The notes beneath the pieces were generated by a model, which saw only the letters and a program-made list of their open reading frames with translations, was not told where the DNA came from and made no database searches. 20,324 nucleotides of DNA, from the NCBI GenBank assembly GCA_002343455.1, contig DDSR01000367.1, positions 1 through 20,324 on the forward strand. The letters are read 5' to 3'. The position numbers and the translations under genes were made by a program. The DNA comes from Deltaproteobacteria bacterium UBA2385. GTDB lineage: Bacteria > Myxococcota_A > UBA796 > UBA2385. Each line of letters starts with the position of its first letter. Within the stretch, counting starts at the first letter, position 1. This document shows, piece by piece, positions 6,658 to 14,064 of this stretch.

Positions 6658-8823
6658 TTACTCCGAAGGCTCTGCCGTACCCATTGCACGACGAATCAAG
6701 GCCGCATTCTGCGCTGCGGTACGACGGTGTAACCACCGAGGGGCCTCGAACTCGACCCAGGGCAGGTCGTCGGTGTTCCGGCGGCCTCCGGCGGAGAGGC
6801 GACGAAGACCCGCGGGATCGAGCACCGGGCGCAGGGCGAGGTCGGCGGGGGGCGGCCCGGAGATGAGCAGGGCGTCGGCGCCGGGGATGGTCTCGTACAG
6901 CCAGCTCTCCGGGAAGACCTCCAGGAAGGTGCGCACCAGGCCGCGCAGGGCCTCCGGCGGCAGGGCGTAGAGCTGCACCCACTGGCAGAAGACCCCCTGC
7001 GGACCCAGGCGGCTGCGACCCAGCTCCCAGTACTCGCGGGTGAAGAGGTTGCTGACCCCGGTCAGCCAGGGGTTGCTCGGCTCGCTGATGATCACGTCGA
7101 AGAGCGGCTGAACGCCTCGCCGACGCAGCCAGGCGCGGGCGTCGTCGACGACGAGCTGCGCGCGCGGGTCCTGGGGCATGCCGCCGCCCGCCTCCTCGAA
7201 GAAGGCCGCCGCCCGGGACACCTCGGGCTCCAGCTCCAGGACCCAGAGCTCGCCGGCCCCCTGCGCCAGCGCGGCCTGCGCGGTCATGCCGCTGGCGAGG
7301 CCGACGACGAGCACCCGGGGGGCGGGCTCGCCCAGCGCCTGCCGGGTCTGGACGGGGATCTGCCCGGAGAGGATCTGGGTCGGCACATCGTCGCCGGTGC
7401 TGGCGTCGACCTTGCCGTTGATCGAGAGCCAGCGCACGCCGGTCCGCTCGCTCTCGCCGACGGCGACCGAGGCGCTGCGGCCGTCGCGGTAGGAGAGCAG
7501 GCGGAAGCCCTCGTGGGCGAAGCGCTCGACGGCCCGCGGGGAGAGGTCGGCGAACTGGTCGAGCTTCAGGTAGACGCCGACGCTGTAGAGGGCCGGGTCC
7601 CAGCGCGGGCTGATCAGCAGCAGGGCGCCCAGGGCGAGGAGGGCGGCGGCGCGGGCTCGCCCGCTCAGGACCAGGGCCAGGCCCAGCCCGACGGCGAGGC
7701 AGGCGACCAGGGCGACCACGCCCCGCAGGCCCAGGAGCTGGACGCCCCACAAGCCGGTCAGGGCCGAGCCGAGCACGGCGCCGACGGTGTTGGCGGCGAG
7801 CAGGGAGCCGGCGGCCCGGCCGGGCGGGCCGCGGATCGAGGCCAGCGCGGCGGTGAAGGCGAGGCCCGAGGCGACCGGCGCGCCGCCCATGGCCAGGGCC
7901 AGCAGCAGGGCCCCTCCTGGGGCCATTCCAGCGGCACCGAAGGCGGCGTGCACCAGGCCCAGGCCGTGGGGGAGGAAGCGCCAGGAGGCGCTGCCGAGCA
8001 GGGCGAGCAGGCCCAGGGCGACGAGGCCGGGGCCGAGGGCGGAGGGGCCCAGGCGGCGGCCGAGGGCGGCGCCGGCGGCGGTGCCGAGCAGGAAGATCGC
8101 CAGGACGGCGGCGAAGGCGTAGACCGAGCCCCCCAGCAGCAGCGCGCCCAGGCGGCTCCAGCAGACCTCCAGGGCCAGGGCGACGGCGCCGCTCGCTCCA
8201 ACCGCGAGGCGCAGGCGGAGCGGGGCCGCCTCTCCCGCAGGTGCGGCCGCGGCCTCGCCCTCTCGCGCCGACGACCGGGCCATCGACAGGGCCAGCAGGC
8301 CGGCGCTGGCCCCCAGCCCGGCGGCGACCAGCTCGGTGCCGCGCAGGCCCAGGCTGGGCAACAGGAAGAGCGGCCCGGCCAGCACGCCGAGCACGGCGCC
8401 CGCGGTGTTGGCGGCGTAGAGCCCCCCCGCGGCCCGACCGCCGGAGACGGCCCCGGCGGCGGCGGGCAGGGTGGCCCCGTGCAGGACGGCGGGGGGCCCC
8501 AGGGCAAGCACCGCGGCCAGGGCGGCGCCGGGCAGGCCGGGCAGGGCGTCGGCCAACGGCACCGTCGCCGACAGGACGAGGGGCATGGCGCAGGCCCAGG
8601 CGGCCGCCAGCAGCTCCAGCCAGCCGTAGCCCGCAGGGGGCCGACGCCAGGCGCGCTTGCCGCCGAGCCAGCCGCCCAGGCCAAGGCCGCCCATGTAGAC
8701 CGCCAGGGTCAGGCTGAGCGCCAGCCCGGTGCTGCCGAAGAGCAGGGTCAGGCGGCGCAGCCAGACGACCTCGCAGAGCAGGGCCGCCGCGCCCGAGAGG
8801 GCCAGCAGCCACGGCAGGCGCAT
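6658..8823 (-). CDS. Membrane protein fused to spermidine-synthase-like SAM domain
   Basis: The protein has 721 residues. The first 400 are a string of hydrophobic helices; the last 300 form a soluble Rossmann domain of the spermidine/spermine synthase family. The nucleoside-binding loop is VVGLASG (506-512), the acidic strand end is LELEPE (529-534), and DDAR (560-563) and DVIISEPSNPW (576-586) follow, a pattern typical of fused MFS/spermidine-synthase proteins. The membrane part is an internal duplication: residues about 11-170 and 211-376 share GAxALxxEVxW near their starts and AANTxGAVLG near their ends. Proteins of this group are rarely characterised; real polyamine synthesis is doubtful. 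The ATG at 8823 is preceded by a GGAGGGGGGG tract. It is the second gene of the operon, 21 nt after the STAND-like gene and 11 nt before the kinase. It may make or sense a metabolite at the membrane for that kinase (inference). Confidence 0.9.
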   Translation of the reverse strand: MRLPWLLALSGAAALLCEVVWLRRLTLLFGSTGLALSLTLAVYMGGLGLGGWLGGKRAWRRPPAGYGWLELLAAAWACAMPLVLSATVPLADALPGLPGAALAAVLALGPPAVLHGATLPAAAGAVSGGRAAGGLYAANTAGAVLGVLAGPLFLLPSLGLRGTELVAAGLGASAGLLALSMARSSAREGEAAAAPAGEAAPLRLRLAVGASGAVALALEVCWSRLGALLLGGSVYAFAAVLAIFLLGTAAGAALGRRLGPSALGPGLVALGLLALLGSASWRFLPHGLGLVHAAFGAAGMAPGGALLLALAMGGAPVASGLAFTAALASIRGPPGRAAGSLLAANTVGAVLGSALTGLWGVQLLGLRGVVALVACLAVGLGLALVLSGRARAAALLALGALLLISPRWDPALYSVGVYLKLDQFADLSPRAVERFAHEGFRLLSYRDGRSASVAVGESERTGVRWLSINGKVDASTGDDVPTQILSGQIPVQTRQALGEPAPRVLVVGLASGMTAQAALAQGAGELWVLELEPEVSRAAAFFEEAGGGMPQDPRAQLVVDDARAWLRRRGVQPLFDVIISEPSNPWLTGVSNLFTREYWELGRSRLGPQGVFCQWVQLYALPPEALRGLVRTFLEVFPESWLYETIPGADALLISGPPPADLALRPVLDPAGLRRLSAGGRRNTDDLPWVEFEAPRWLHRRTAAQNAALIRRAMGTAEPSE

Positions 8824-8844
8824 GGCCGGCCCCCCCTCCGCCGC

Positions 8845-11364
8845 TCAGGCCAGCGTGTCGAGCTTGCGGCGCAGGCCCTTGCGCTCTTCCTTCAGCTCGC
8901 CCTTCTCGGCCGCCGAGATGGCCTCTTCCAGGTGGCGCTTCGCGGCGGCCTTGTCGCCGCGCTCGTTGGCCAGCTCGGAGAGCAGCTCGTGGGTCGACAT
9001 CAGCTTGCGCCAGTCCTTGCCCTGGGTCGCCGGCTGGACGACGCTGCGCAGCGCCTCTTCCGCCTGGCTGCGCTCGCCGATCTGCTTCAGCGCGCTGCCC
9101 AGGTTGAACATCAGCTCCTTCTGGAAGCCGGTGTTGGTGGCGTCGGCGCCCTGACGGGCCTTGCGGAAGAGGCTGACGGCCTCGGTCGCGCGGCCCAGCA
9201 TCAGGTTGAAGAAGCCGATGTTGTAGACATCGATCGACTCCAGCTGGGTGAACTTGAGCGTCTGGGTGAGCTGCAGGGTGCGGCTGCCGTGGGTCAGCGC
9301 GGCCTCCCAGTTGCGCAGCGCGGCGTGGGACTGGGCCAGCAGGGCGCTGGCGGCGCGCTCACGCACCGGGTTCTGCAGGCCCTGGGCGATCTGCACCACC
9401 CGGGCGAGCACGTCGGCGGCCTTGCTGGCCTGCCCGGCGACCAGCAGGGTCTCGCCGAAGTTGAGGCCCGACTCCAGCGCCAGGGCGGACTGCCCGGCGT
9501 TGCCGGCGATCTCGTTGGCCCGGCGGAAGTGCTCGGCCGCCTGGGTCAGCTTGCTGCGGTCCTTGCGCGCCGCGAGGCCGCGGACGTACTCGGCGTGGGC
9601 CTGGATCGGCGGGATCGCCGCCAGGGCCTCGGCCTGCTCGACCTGGGCGAGGGCAGCGTTGGGGCTGCCGTCGGCCAGCTCGATCATGGCGAGGTGGCCG
9701 CGCAGCTCGGCCTGCTTGATCTTGTCGTCCAGGGCCGTGAAGAGCTTGAGCGCGTCGTTGGCGCGGTCGCGAGCCCGGTAGAGGTCCTGGCGGCGGTGGT
9801 CCAGCCGGCTGCCGGCGAAGAGCAGCCAGGCGGTCATGGCCCGGTCCTCGCGCGACTGGGCGAAGCGGGTGGCCTCGCCGATCAGCTCCTCGGTCTGGTT
9901 GACGTCGCCGCCGCCGACCATGCGGTCGATCAGGTTCATGAAGATGGTCTTGCGCAGGGCGTCGGGCCAGGCGATCTCGTCGAAGTAGCGGGTCAGGTCG
10001 AAGACCATTCCCCAGACCTCGGGCCGATCGTGGGTCAGCGCGGCGCTGCGCAGGACGGCGGCCTGCTGCATGCCGCCCATCTCGGCCCACAGGCGCATGG
10101 TCTTGACCAGGTAGGGGTAGCCGCGCGGCACCAGGAAGCGCTGCAGGAAGGCGGCCACGCGGCGGCCGAGCTCGCGGTCCTCGTCGGAGGTGTGGCGGGC
10201 CAGCACGCTCTCGCGCAGCAGGGCGCGGTGGAACTGGTAGATCCAGGTGCCCAGCGGCTGGCTGAACTGGAGCTCCTTGTAGGCGCCCTCGCTGGCGTCG
10301 AGCAGGTCGTCCAGGCTGTCCCGGTTGAAGCCGCCCATGTCGGCGACCAGGCCCGAGGGGAAGGAGAGGCCCAGGAGGGCCGCGAAGTAGGCGACACGCT
10401 CGGCGTCGGCGGCGGTGGCGTGCTTGCGCTCGCCCTCCTTGGCGGGGGCCTCGGGCTCGTCCAGCTCGTCCTCGTCGACGCTGAGATCGCAGATCTGACC
10501 GAGCTCGAGGTCGCCGACATCGGCGAGGCGGCCCTTCTCGCCCAGCCAGTCGACCAGCTCGGCCACGAAGCCGGGTCGGCCGCTCACGACCCGGGCGATG
10601 CCGGCCGCGTCTCCGCTGAGCTCCTTGCTGGCGAGGTACTTGCCCACCTCTTCCGCGCCCCAGGGGGCCAGGACCAGGGTCTGGATATCCTCGGCGCGCC
10701 GATCCAGCAGGTCCAGCAGGCCGGGGCTCCACCAGGCGCGGGCCGCCTCGTCCCGGGGCTCGGTCGCCAGGATGAAGAGCAGGCGCGCGTCGGCGGTCTC
10801 GTTGATCATCGCCTCGAAGAGGGAGACCAGGGCGAGGCTCTGCACATGGTGCGCGTTCTGCACCTCGAGCAGGGTGGGGAACTTGCGGGCGATCAGGGCG
10901 GTCACCTCGACCAGGCCCAGCAGCGGGTTGTCGCGCGGGAGGGTGACCTGGACCTGGTTGTCGCCGGGCTTGGGCACGGACTTCTTCAGGCCCTCGATGA
11001 AGGCCTGGATCCAGCCCTGGACCCGCTTGGGCTCCTGCGGGAGCTGCGCGTTGAGCGCCATCTCGACCCGACCCTTGAGGCCGCCCGAGCTGTGCAGGGC
11101 GGAGAAGAGCCCGGCGTAGAGGCGCAGCAGGGTCTGCAGGCCGTCCTCTTCGTCGTGCAGGGCGACGCGCCACATCAGGACGTCCTCGTCCCCGCCGCTG
11201 GCGTAGCGGGCGAGCTCGCCCACCATGGCGCGCTTGCCGCCGCCCAGCGGCGACTGCAGGTGCACCACCCGGCGCTGACGGTCGCGCGCGGCCTGCCAGT
11301 GGGCCTTCAGGGTGTCGAGATCCGCCTCGCGGGCGACGTACAGCTTGTTGGCGGGCTCAGCCAC
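8845..11364 (-). CDS. STAND-type ATPase-like protein with degenerate P-loop and TPR-like repeats
   Basis: This 839-residue protein follows the same plan as the ATPase half of the downstream kinase but without a kinase domain. Residues 30-280 align in layout with an AAA_16/STAND module, yet the Walker A position reads SPLGGGKR (38-45), with Arg where Ser/Thr should be. The Walker B position reads LLEVQNAHH (165-173), without the two acidic residues. The motif GRPGF (262-266) and the arm-domain signature YQFHRALLRE (376-385) are kept. A strongly acidic insert (284-312) separates them. From about residue 480 on there are TPR-like helical pairs (e.g. AEHFRRANEIAGNAGQSALALESGLNFG). It is probably a nucleotide-independent scaffold or pseudo-ATPase partner of the kinase. 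The start is a GTG at 11364 behind GGAGAGG. It is the first gene of the four-gene operon and is divergent from the lipoprotein gene. Confidence 0.85.
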   Translation of the reverse strand: MAEPANKLYVAREADLDTLKAHWQAARDRQRRVVHLQSPLGGGKRAMVGELARYASGGDEDVLMWRVALHDEEDGLQTLLRLYAGLFSALHSSGGLKGRVEMALNAQLPQEPKRVQGWIQAFIEGLKKSVPKPGDNQVQVTLPRDNPLLGLVEVTALIARKFPTLLEVQNAHHVQSLALVSLFEAMINETADARLLFILATEPRDEAARAWWSPGLLDLLDRRAEDIQTLVLAPWGAEEVGKYLASKELSGDAAGIARVVSGRPGFVAELVDWLGEKGRLADVGDLELGQICDLSVDEDELDEPEAPAKEGERKHATAADAERVAYFAALLGLSFPSGLVADMGGFNRDSLDDLLDASEGAYKELQFSQPLGTWIYQFHRALLRESVLARHTSDEDRELGRRVAAFLQRFLVPRGYPYLVKTMRLWAEMGGMQQAAVLRSAALTHDRPEVWGMVFDLTRYFDEIAWPDALRKTIFMNLIDRMVGGGDVNQTEELIGEATRFAQSREDRAMTAWLLFAGSRLDHRRQDLYRARDRANDALKLFTALDDKIKQAELRGHLAMIELADGSPNAALAQVEQAEALAAIPPIQAHAEYVRGLAARKDRSKLTQAAEHFRRANEIAGNAGQSALALESGLNFGETLLVAGQASKAADVLARVVQIAQGLQNPVRERAASALLAQSHAALRNWEAALTHGSRTLQLTQTLKFTQLESIDVYNIGFFNLMLGRATEAVSLFRKARQGADATNTGFQKELMFNLGSALKQIGERSQAEEALRSVVQPATQGKDWRKLMSTHELLSELANERGDKAAAKRHLEEAISAAEKGELKEERKGLRRKLDTLA

Positions 11365-11386
11365 GGCCTCTCCAGGGTATTGGGAC

Positions 11387-11414
11387 GGGATGCGGGATGC
11401 GGGATGCGGGATGT
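11387..11414 (+). repeat. 7-bp tandem repeat, four units, in a divergent promoter region
   Basis: GGGATGC is repeated at 11387, 11394 and 11401, with a fourth copy at 11408 ending in T. A related GGGAC lies just before. The array is 22 bp upstream of the GTG start of the STAND-like gene, so it probably lies in its leader or promoter. The period is not a multiple of three and the surrounding 171 bp (11365-11535) contain no gene. Copy-number slippage here could change expression of the minus-strand operon. Confidence 0.8.
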
Positions 11415-11505
11415 GTAGACGGCAGAGGGCACGCTCCGCCGGGCCGGGCCCCTTATGGAGCGCCGGGGGTGCCGTCCACCCGCGGACGTGGCGCCAGCCC
11501 CAAGC

Positions 11506-11511
11506 TATACT
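11506..11511 (+). promoter_or_regulatory. Candidate -10 element for the lipoprotein-MoxR-DUF58 unit
   Basis: TATACT at 11506-11511 is a five-of-six match to the sigma-70 -10 hexamer and stands out in otherwise GC-rich DNA. It would start transcription near 11518, about 18 nt before the ATG at 11536. The hexamer expected at -35 (CGGACG region near 11483) is a poor match, so this could be an activator-dependent or other-sigma promoter. Confidence 0.35.
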
Positions 11512-11535
11512 CCCGCACGTTTCCGGAGACCCCCG

Positions 11536-12015
11536 ATGGCCGCAGCCCGCCTCTTCCCGATCCTCGCCCTCCTCGCTGCCTGCAGCACGCCCGAGCCGAC
11601 CGCCGCCTGGCAGGTCAGCGTGGTCAGCGCCGCGGCCGAGGACTTCAGCGGCTGCGTGGAAGGCGAGGCCTACACCGAGGTCAACGACAGCTTCTTGTAC
11701 GAGATGTTCCTCGACGAGAGCCAGGTCTTCGACCTGCGGGTCGAGGGCCAGACCTTCGCCACCGGCAGCTACATCGACGGCTGCACCCTGGAGTACGAGA
11801 GCCCGGCCTTCCTGACCAGCTACGAGGACGCCGAGGTCCAGTGGCAGCTCACGGGCAGCGCCACCGCCCAGGGCGCCGCGGGCGGCTGCCCGATGCAGGG
11901 CGACGGCACCGACTGGGAGGGCCAGGAGATCGCCACGGTGACCCGCTCGGACGCCAGCGCCCTGCCTGTCGGCTGCCAGCGGACCCTGACGGTCACCGGA
12001 ACCTTCAGCCCGTGA
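11536..12015 (+). CDS. Small secreted lipoprotein of unknown function
   Basis: The protein has 159 residues. It opens with a short lipoprotein signal peptide, MAAARLFPILALLAAC, with a lipobox ending LAAC, then a Thr/Pro/Glu segment. The mature part contains cysteines in DFSGCVEG, DGCTLEY, GGCPMQ and VGCQRT, an even number that suggests two disulfides, and has many acidic and Thr residues. It should be anchored in the outer membrane or periplasm. ATG 11536 was chosen because it starts the signal peptide and follows GGAG (11525-11528) with 7-nt spacing; an upstream in-frame start would add an Arg/Pro-rich stretch unsuited to secretion. The stop overlaps the MoxR start (GTGA), so the two are co-translated. 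I do not recognise a family. Confidence 0.8.
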   Translation: MAAARLFPILALLAACSTPEPTAAWQVSVVSAAAEDFSGCVEGEAYTEVNDSFLYEMFLDESQVFDLRVEGQTFATGSYIDGCTLEYESPAFLTSYEDAEVQWQLTGSATAQGAAGGCPMQGDGTDWEGQEIATVTRSDASALPVGCQRTLTVTGTFSP

Positions 12016-12956
12016 ACGCCCTCGGCCTGGAGCAGGCCGGCGAGCTGCTGTCGGGCTTCGCCGACCGGGTACGCCGGGTCGTCCGGGGCAAGGACGAGGT
12101 CGTCGAGCTCTGCATCGTCGCCATCGTCGCCAGCGGCCATGTCCTGCTCGAGGACGTGCCCGGCGTGGGAAAGACCACCCTGGCGACCTCGCTGGCGGCG
12201 GCCATGGGGGGCAGCTTCCGCCGCATCCAGTTCACCAGCGATCTGCTGCCCGGCGACATCACCGGGGTCAGCGTGCTGGACGCCGACGCCCGCGGCTTCT
12301 CCTTCCGGCCCGGCCCGATCTTCGCCAACGTCGTGCTGGCCGACGAGATCAACCGCGCCACCCCCAAGACCCAGTCCGCCCTGCTCGAAGCGATGAACGA
12401 GCGCAGCGTCACGGTCGACGGCACCAGCCACCTCCTGCCCCTGCCCTTCACCGTCCTGGCCACCCAGAACCCGCACGACTACCACGGCACCTTCCCGCTG
12501 CCCGACAGCCAGCTCGACCGCTTCCTGGTCCGCCTGAGCATGGGCTACCCCGACCTGGAGTCCGAGCGGGAGATCCTGCGCCGCGGCGCGGACACCGGCG
12601 TCGAGCCCGAGAGCGCCCTGGGCCCCGACCAGGTCCGCGCGCTGGGGGCCCAGGTCGACCGGGTCCAGGTCCACCCCGAGGTCGAGGACTACCTGCTGGA
12701 GCTGGTCCGCCGCACCCGCACCGACGCCCGCTTCGTGCGCGGCGTCTCCACCCGCGGGGCCAGCGCCCTCTACCGGGCCTGCCGCGCCTTCGCGCTGGTC
12801 CGGGGTCGGGCCTTCGTCGTGCCCGAGGACGTGCGGACCCTGGCGGTGCCGGTGCTCGCCCACCGCGTCCTGCCCCGCGCCGAGACCGGCCAGCCCGGCG
12901 AGGCCGCCCGCGTCGCCGTCGGCGAGCTGCTCTGGGAGATCCCGCCCCCGGGCTGA
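12012..12956 (+). CDS. MoxR-family AAA+ ATPase
   Basis: The protein has 314 residues, the normal size for MoxR ATPases. Walker A is EDVPGVGKT (47-55), Walker B is VVLADEINRA (107-116), followed by TPKTQSALLEAMNE (117-130), the sensor strand LATQNP (149-154) and the family signature GTFPLPDSQLDRF (159-171). MoxR proteins are cytoplasmic hexameric chaperone-like ATPases that help mature or insert cofactors into partner proteins, usually ones with von Willebrand A domains. The GTG at 12012 overlaps the lipoprotein stop, and no separate ribosome binding site is visible, so translation is coupled. Its usual partner, a DUF58 protein, follows after 8 nt. The target complex is not evident from the neighbours. 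Confidence 0.95.
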   Translation: MNALGLEQAGELLSGFADRVRRVVRGKDEVVELCIVAIVASGHVLLEDVPGVGKTTLATSLAAAMGGSFRRIQFTSDLLPGDITGVSVLDADARGFSFRPGPIFANVVLADEINRATPKTQSALLEAMNERSVTVDGTSHLLPLPFTVLATQNPHDYHGTFPLPDSQLDRFLVRLSMGYPDLESEREILRRGADTGVEPESALGPDQVRALGAQVDRVQVHPEVEDYLLELVRRTRTDARFVRGVSTRGASALYRACRAFALVRGRAFVVPEDVRTLAVPVLAHRVLPRAETGQPGEAARVAVGELLWEIPPPG

Positions 12957-12964
12957 GGCCGACC

Positions 12965-13909
12965 ATGACGCTGCCCGACTGGCTCGCCCTCCCCCTCGCC
13001 GCCTGGCGTCGCCGCCTGGGCCCACGGGTCCACGTCCGCCCGACCCGCACCGGGCTGGCCTTCATCGTGCTGGTGCTCGGCGTGCTGGTCGCCGCGGTCA
13101 ACACCGGCAACAACCTGCTCTACCTGGTCCTGGCGGTCATGCTGGCCCTGCTGGTGCTCAGCAACCTGCTGGCCGAGCTGAACCTGCGGGGGCTGGAGGT
13201 GCGGCGCGCCCTGCCCGCCGAGCTCTACGCCGGCCAGGCCGCCCCCGGCGCCTTCGAGCTGCACAACCTCCGCCGCCGCTTCCCGGCCGTCACCGTCCAC
13301 ATCGACGAGCTCGAGGGCGGGGCGGCCCGAGGGCTCGTGCTGCTGCTGCCCCCCGGCGAGCAGGCCCCGGCCCCGGTCCACTGGGTCCTGCCTCGCCGCG
13401 GCATGGCCCACCTGGGCTCCGTCCGGCTGTGGAGCGAGTTCCCCTTCGGCCTGGTCCGGCGCTGGGTCGATCAGCCGCTCGCCGAGCAGGTCCTGGTCTA
13501 CCCCGCGCCGGTCGAGGGCCGCAGCGCCTTGCCGGGGCTGGGCCTGGGCACCACCCGCGAGGACCCCCGCCGTCGTGGCCGCGAGGGCGACTTCCAGTCC
13601 CTGCGGCCCTACCAGCCCGGCGATCCGCTGCGGGATCTGCACTGGCCGACCACGGCCCGCACCGGCAAGGCCATGGTCGTGCAGCGCGGCGCCGAGGGGG
13701 CCCCCCAGGTGCTGATCCGGGTGGAGGAGGCCCGCGGCGAGCGCTGGGAGCGGGCCCTCTCGATCGCCGCGGGAGAGGTCGAGCGCCACGCCCGGCGAGG
13801 CGACGCCGTCGGGATCCTGCTGGGCAGCAGCCGGTTGGAGCCGCGCACGGGCGAGGCCTGGCGACGACGGCTGCTGACCGAGCTGGCCCTGGCTGAGTCT
13901 CGGGGCTGA
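12965..13909 (+). CDS. DUF58 domain-containing membrane protein (vWA-like)
   Basis: The protein has 314 residues. Two adjacent transmembrane helices lie at about 30-46 and 50-70 (FIVLVLGVLVAAV, then LYLVLAVMLALLVL). A long soluble part follows with the DUF58 core: EFPFGL (159-164), REGDF (207-211) and LRPYQPGDPLRDLHWPTTAR (214-233). DUF58 proteins have a degenerate von Willebrand A fold and act with MoxR ATPases. The N-terminal Arg-rich amphipathic stretch should face the cytoplasm. ATG 12965 is preceded by GAGG at 12955-12958. In most genomes a transglutaminase-like membrane protein follows this gene; here the next gene is instead an ECF-like sigma factor after 155 bp, so the classical triad is absent from this locus. 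Confidence 0.93.
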   Translation: MTLPDWLALPLAAWRRRLGPRVHVRPTRTGLAFIVLVLGVLVAAVNTGNNLLYLVLAVMLALLVLSNLLAELNLRGLEVRRALPAELYAGQAAPGAFELHNLRRRFPAVTVHIDELEGGAARGLVLLLPPGEQAPAPVHWVLPRRGMAHLGSVRLWSEFPFGLVRRWVDQPLAEQVLVYPAPVEGRSALPGLGLGTTREDPRRRGREGDFQSLRPYQPGDPLRDLHWPTTARTGKAMVVQRGAEGAPQVLIRVEEARGERWERALSIAAGEVERHARRGDAVGILLGSSRLEPRTGEAWRRRLLTELALAESRG

Positions 13910-13924
13910 GGGGGGAGCGCCCCG
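13901..13924 (+). terminator. GC-rich hairpin at the end of the DUF58 gene, possible terminator
   Basis: CGGGGC (13901-13906) pairs with GCCCCG (13919-13924) around a 12-nt loop that contains the stop codon of the DUF58 gene. An alternative smaller stem, GGGG/CCCC, lies inside it (13912-13923). There is no downstream T-run, so intrinsic termination would be weak at best. It lies between the MoxR/DUF58 unit and the sigma-54 promoter. Confidence 0.2.
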
Positions 13925-13929
13925 GCCGC

Positions 13930-13950
13930 CCGCGTGGCTCCAATACGCGG
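13930..13950. promoter_or_regulatory. Inverted repeat, candidate upstream activator site
   Basis: CCGCGT (13930-13935) and ACGCGG (13945-13950) form perfect 6-bp arms around a 9-bp spacer. The centre is about 106 bp upstream of the transcription start predicted from the sigma-54 promoter at 14015-14038. Enhancer sites for sigma-54 activators typically lie roughly 80-200 bp upstream, so position and symmetry fit. No experimental or family consensus is matched. Confidence 0.35.
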
Positions 13951-14014
13951 CCTCGTGTCCGCCTCACGCGCGCCGGCGGGAACGGCGCTGCAAGCCATTG
14001 AACTCCCGTCTCGG

Positions 14015-14038
14015 AGCGCTGGCACGGATGCTGCTTTG
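14015..14038 (+). promoter_or_regulatory. Sigma-54 (RpoN) promoter of the ECF-like sigma gene
   Basis: The element reads AGCGCTGGCACG, then GATG, then CTGCT. The -24 half, including its flanking bases, fits the consensus mrNrYTGGCACG completely. The -12 half is CTGCT against TTGCW, with one mismatch. The invariant GG (14021-14022) and GC (14033-14034) are exactly 10 bp apart. Predicted start of transcription is about 14046, leaving a 19-nt leader that contains GGAGGA (14055-14060) before the GTG at 14065. Nothing else in the intergenic regions approaches this match. Confidence 0.75.
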
Positions 14039-14064
14039 GCCTCCGGCAACCCCTGGAGGATTTC

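Noticed and set aside
3098..8812. A single minus-strand open frame that could join the membrane protein region and the kinase into one giant protein
   Set aside because: Upstream of 6646 this frame is Arg/Pro/Gly-rich nonsense. The membrane/spermidine-synthase protein lies in another frame there, with its own stop at 6658 and clear motifs.
7513..11418. Very long plus-strand open frame (about 1300 codons) rich in Gln, Gly and Ala
   Set aside because: It runs antisense through two confident minus-strand genes. Its composition (Gly/Gln/Ala/Glu runs without motifs) is what the complementary strand of GC-rich coding DNA gives.
11459..11474. Possible minus-strand sigma-54 site (GGCAC...GC pattern) upstream of the STAND-like gene
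   Set aside because: Only the core GG/GC and part of the -24 half match, the -12 half is poor, and such patterns are frequent in this composition.
11455..11535. Upstream in-frame start for the lipoprotein gene
   Set aside because: It would add 27 Arg/Pro-rich residues in front of a good lipoprotein signal peptide and would include the likely promoter; the ATG at 11536 has its own ribosome binding site.
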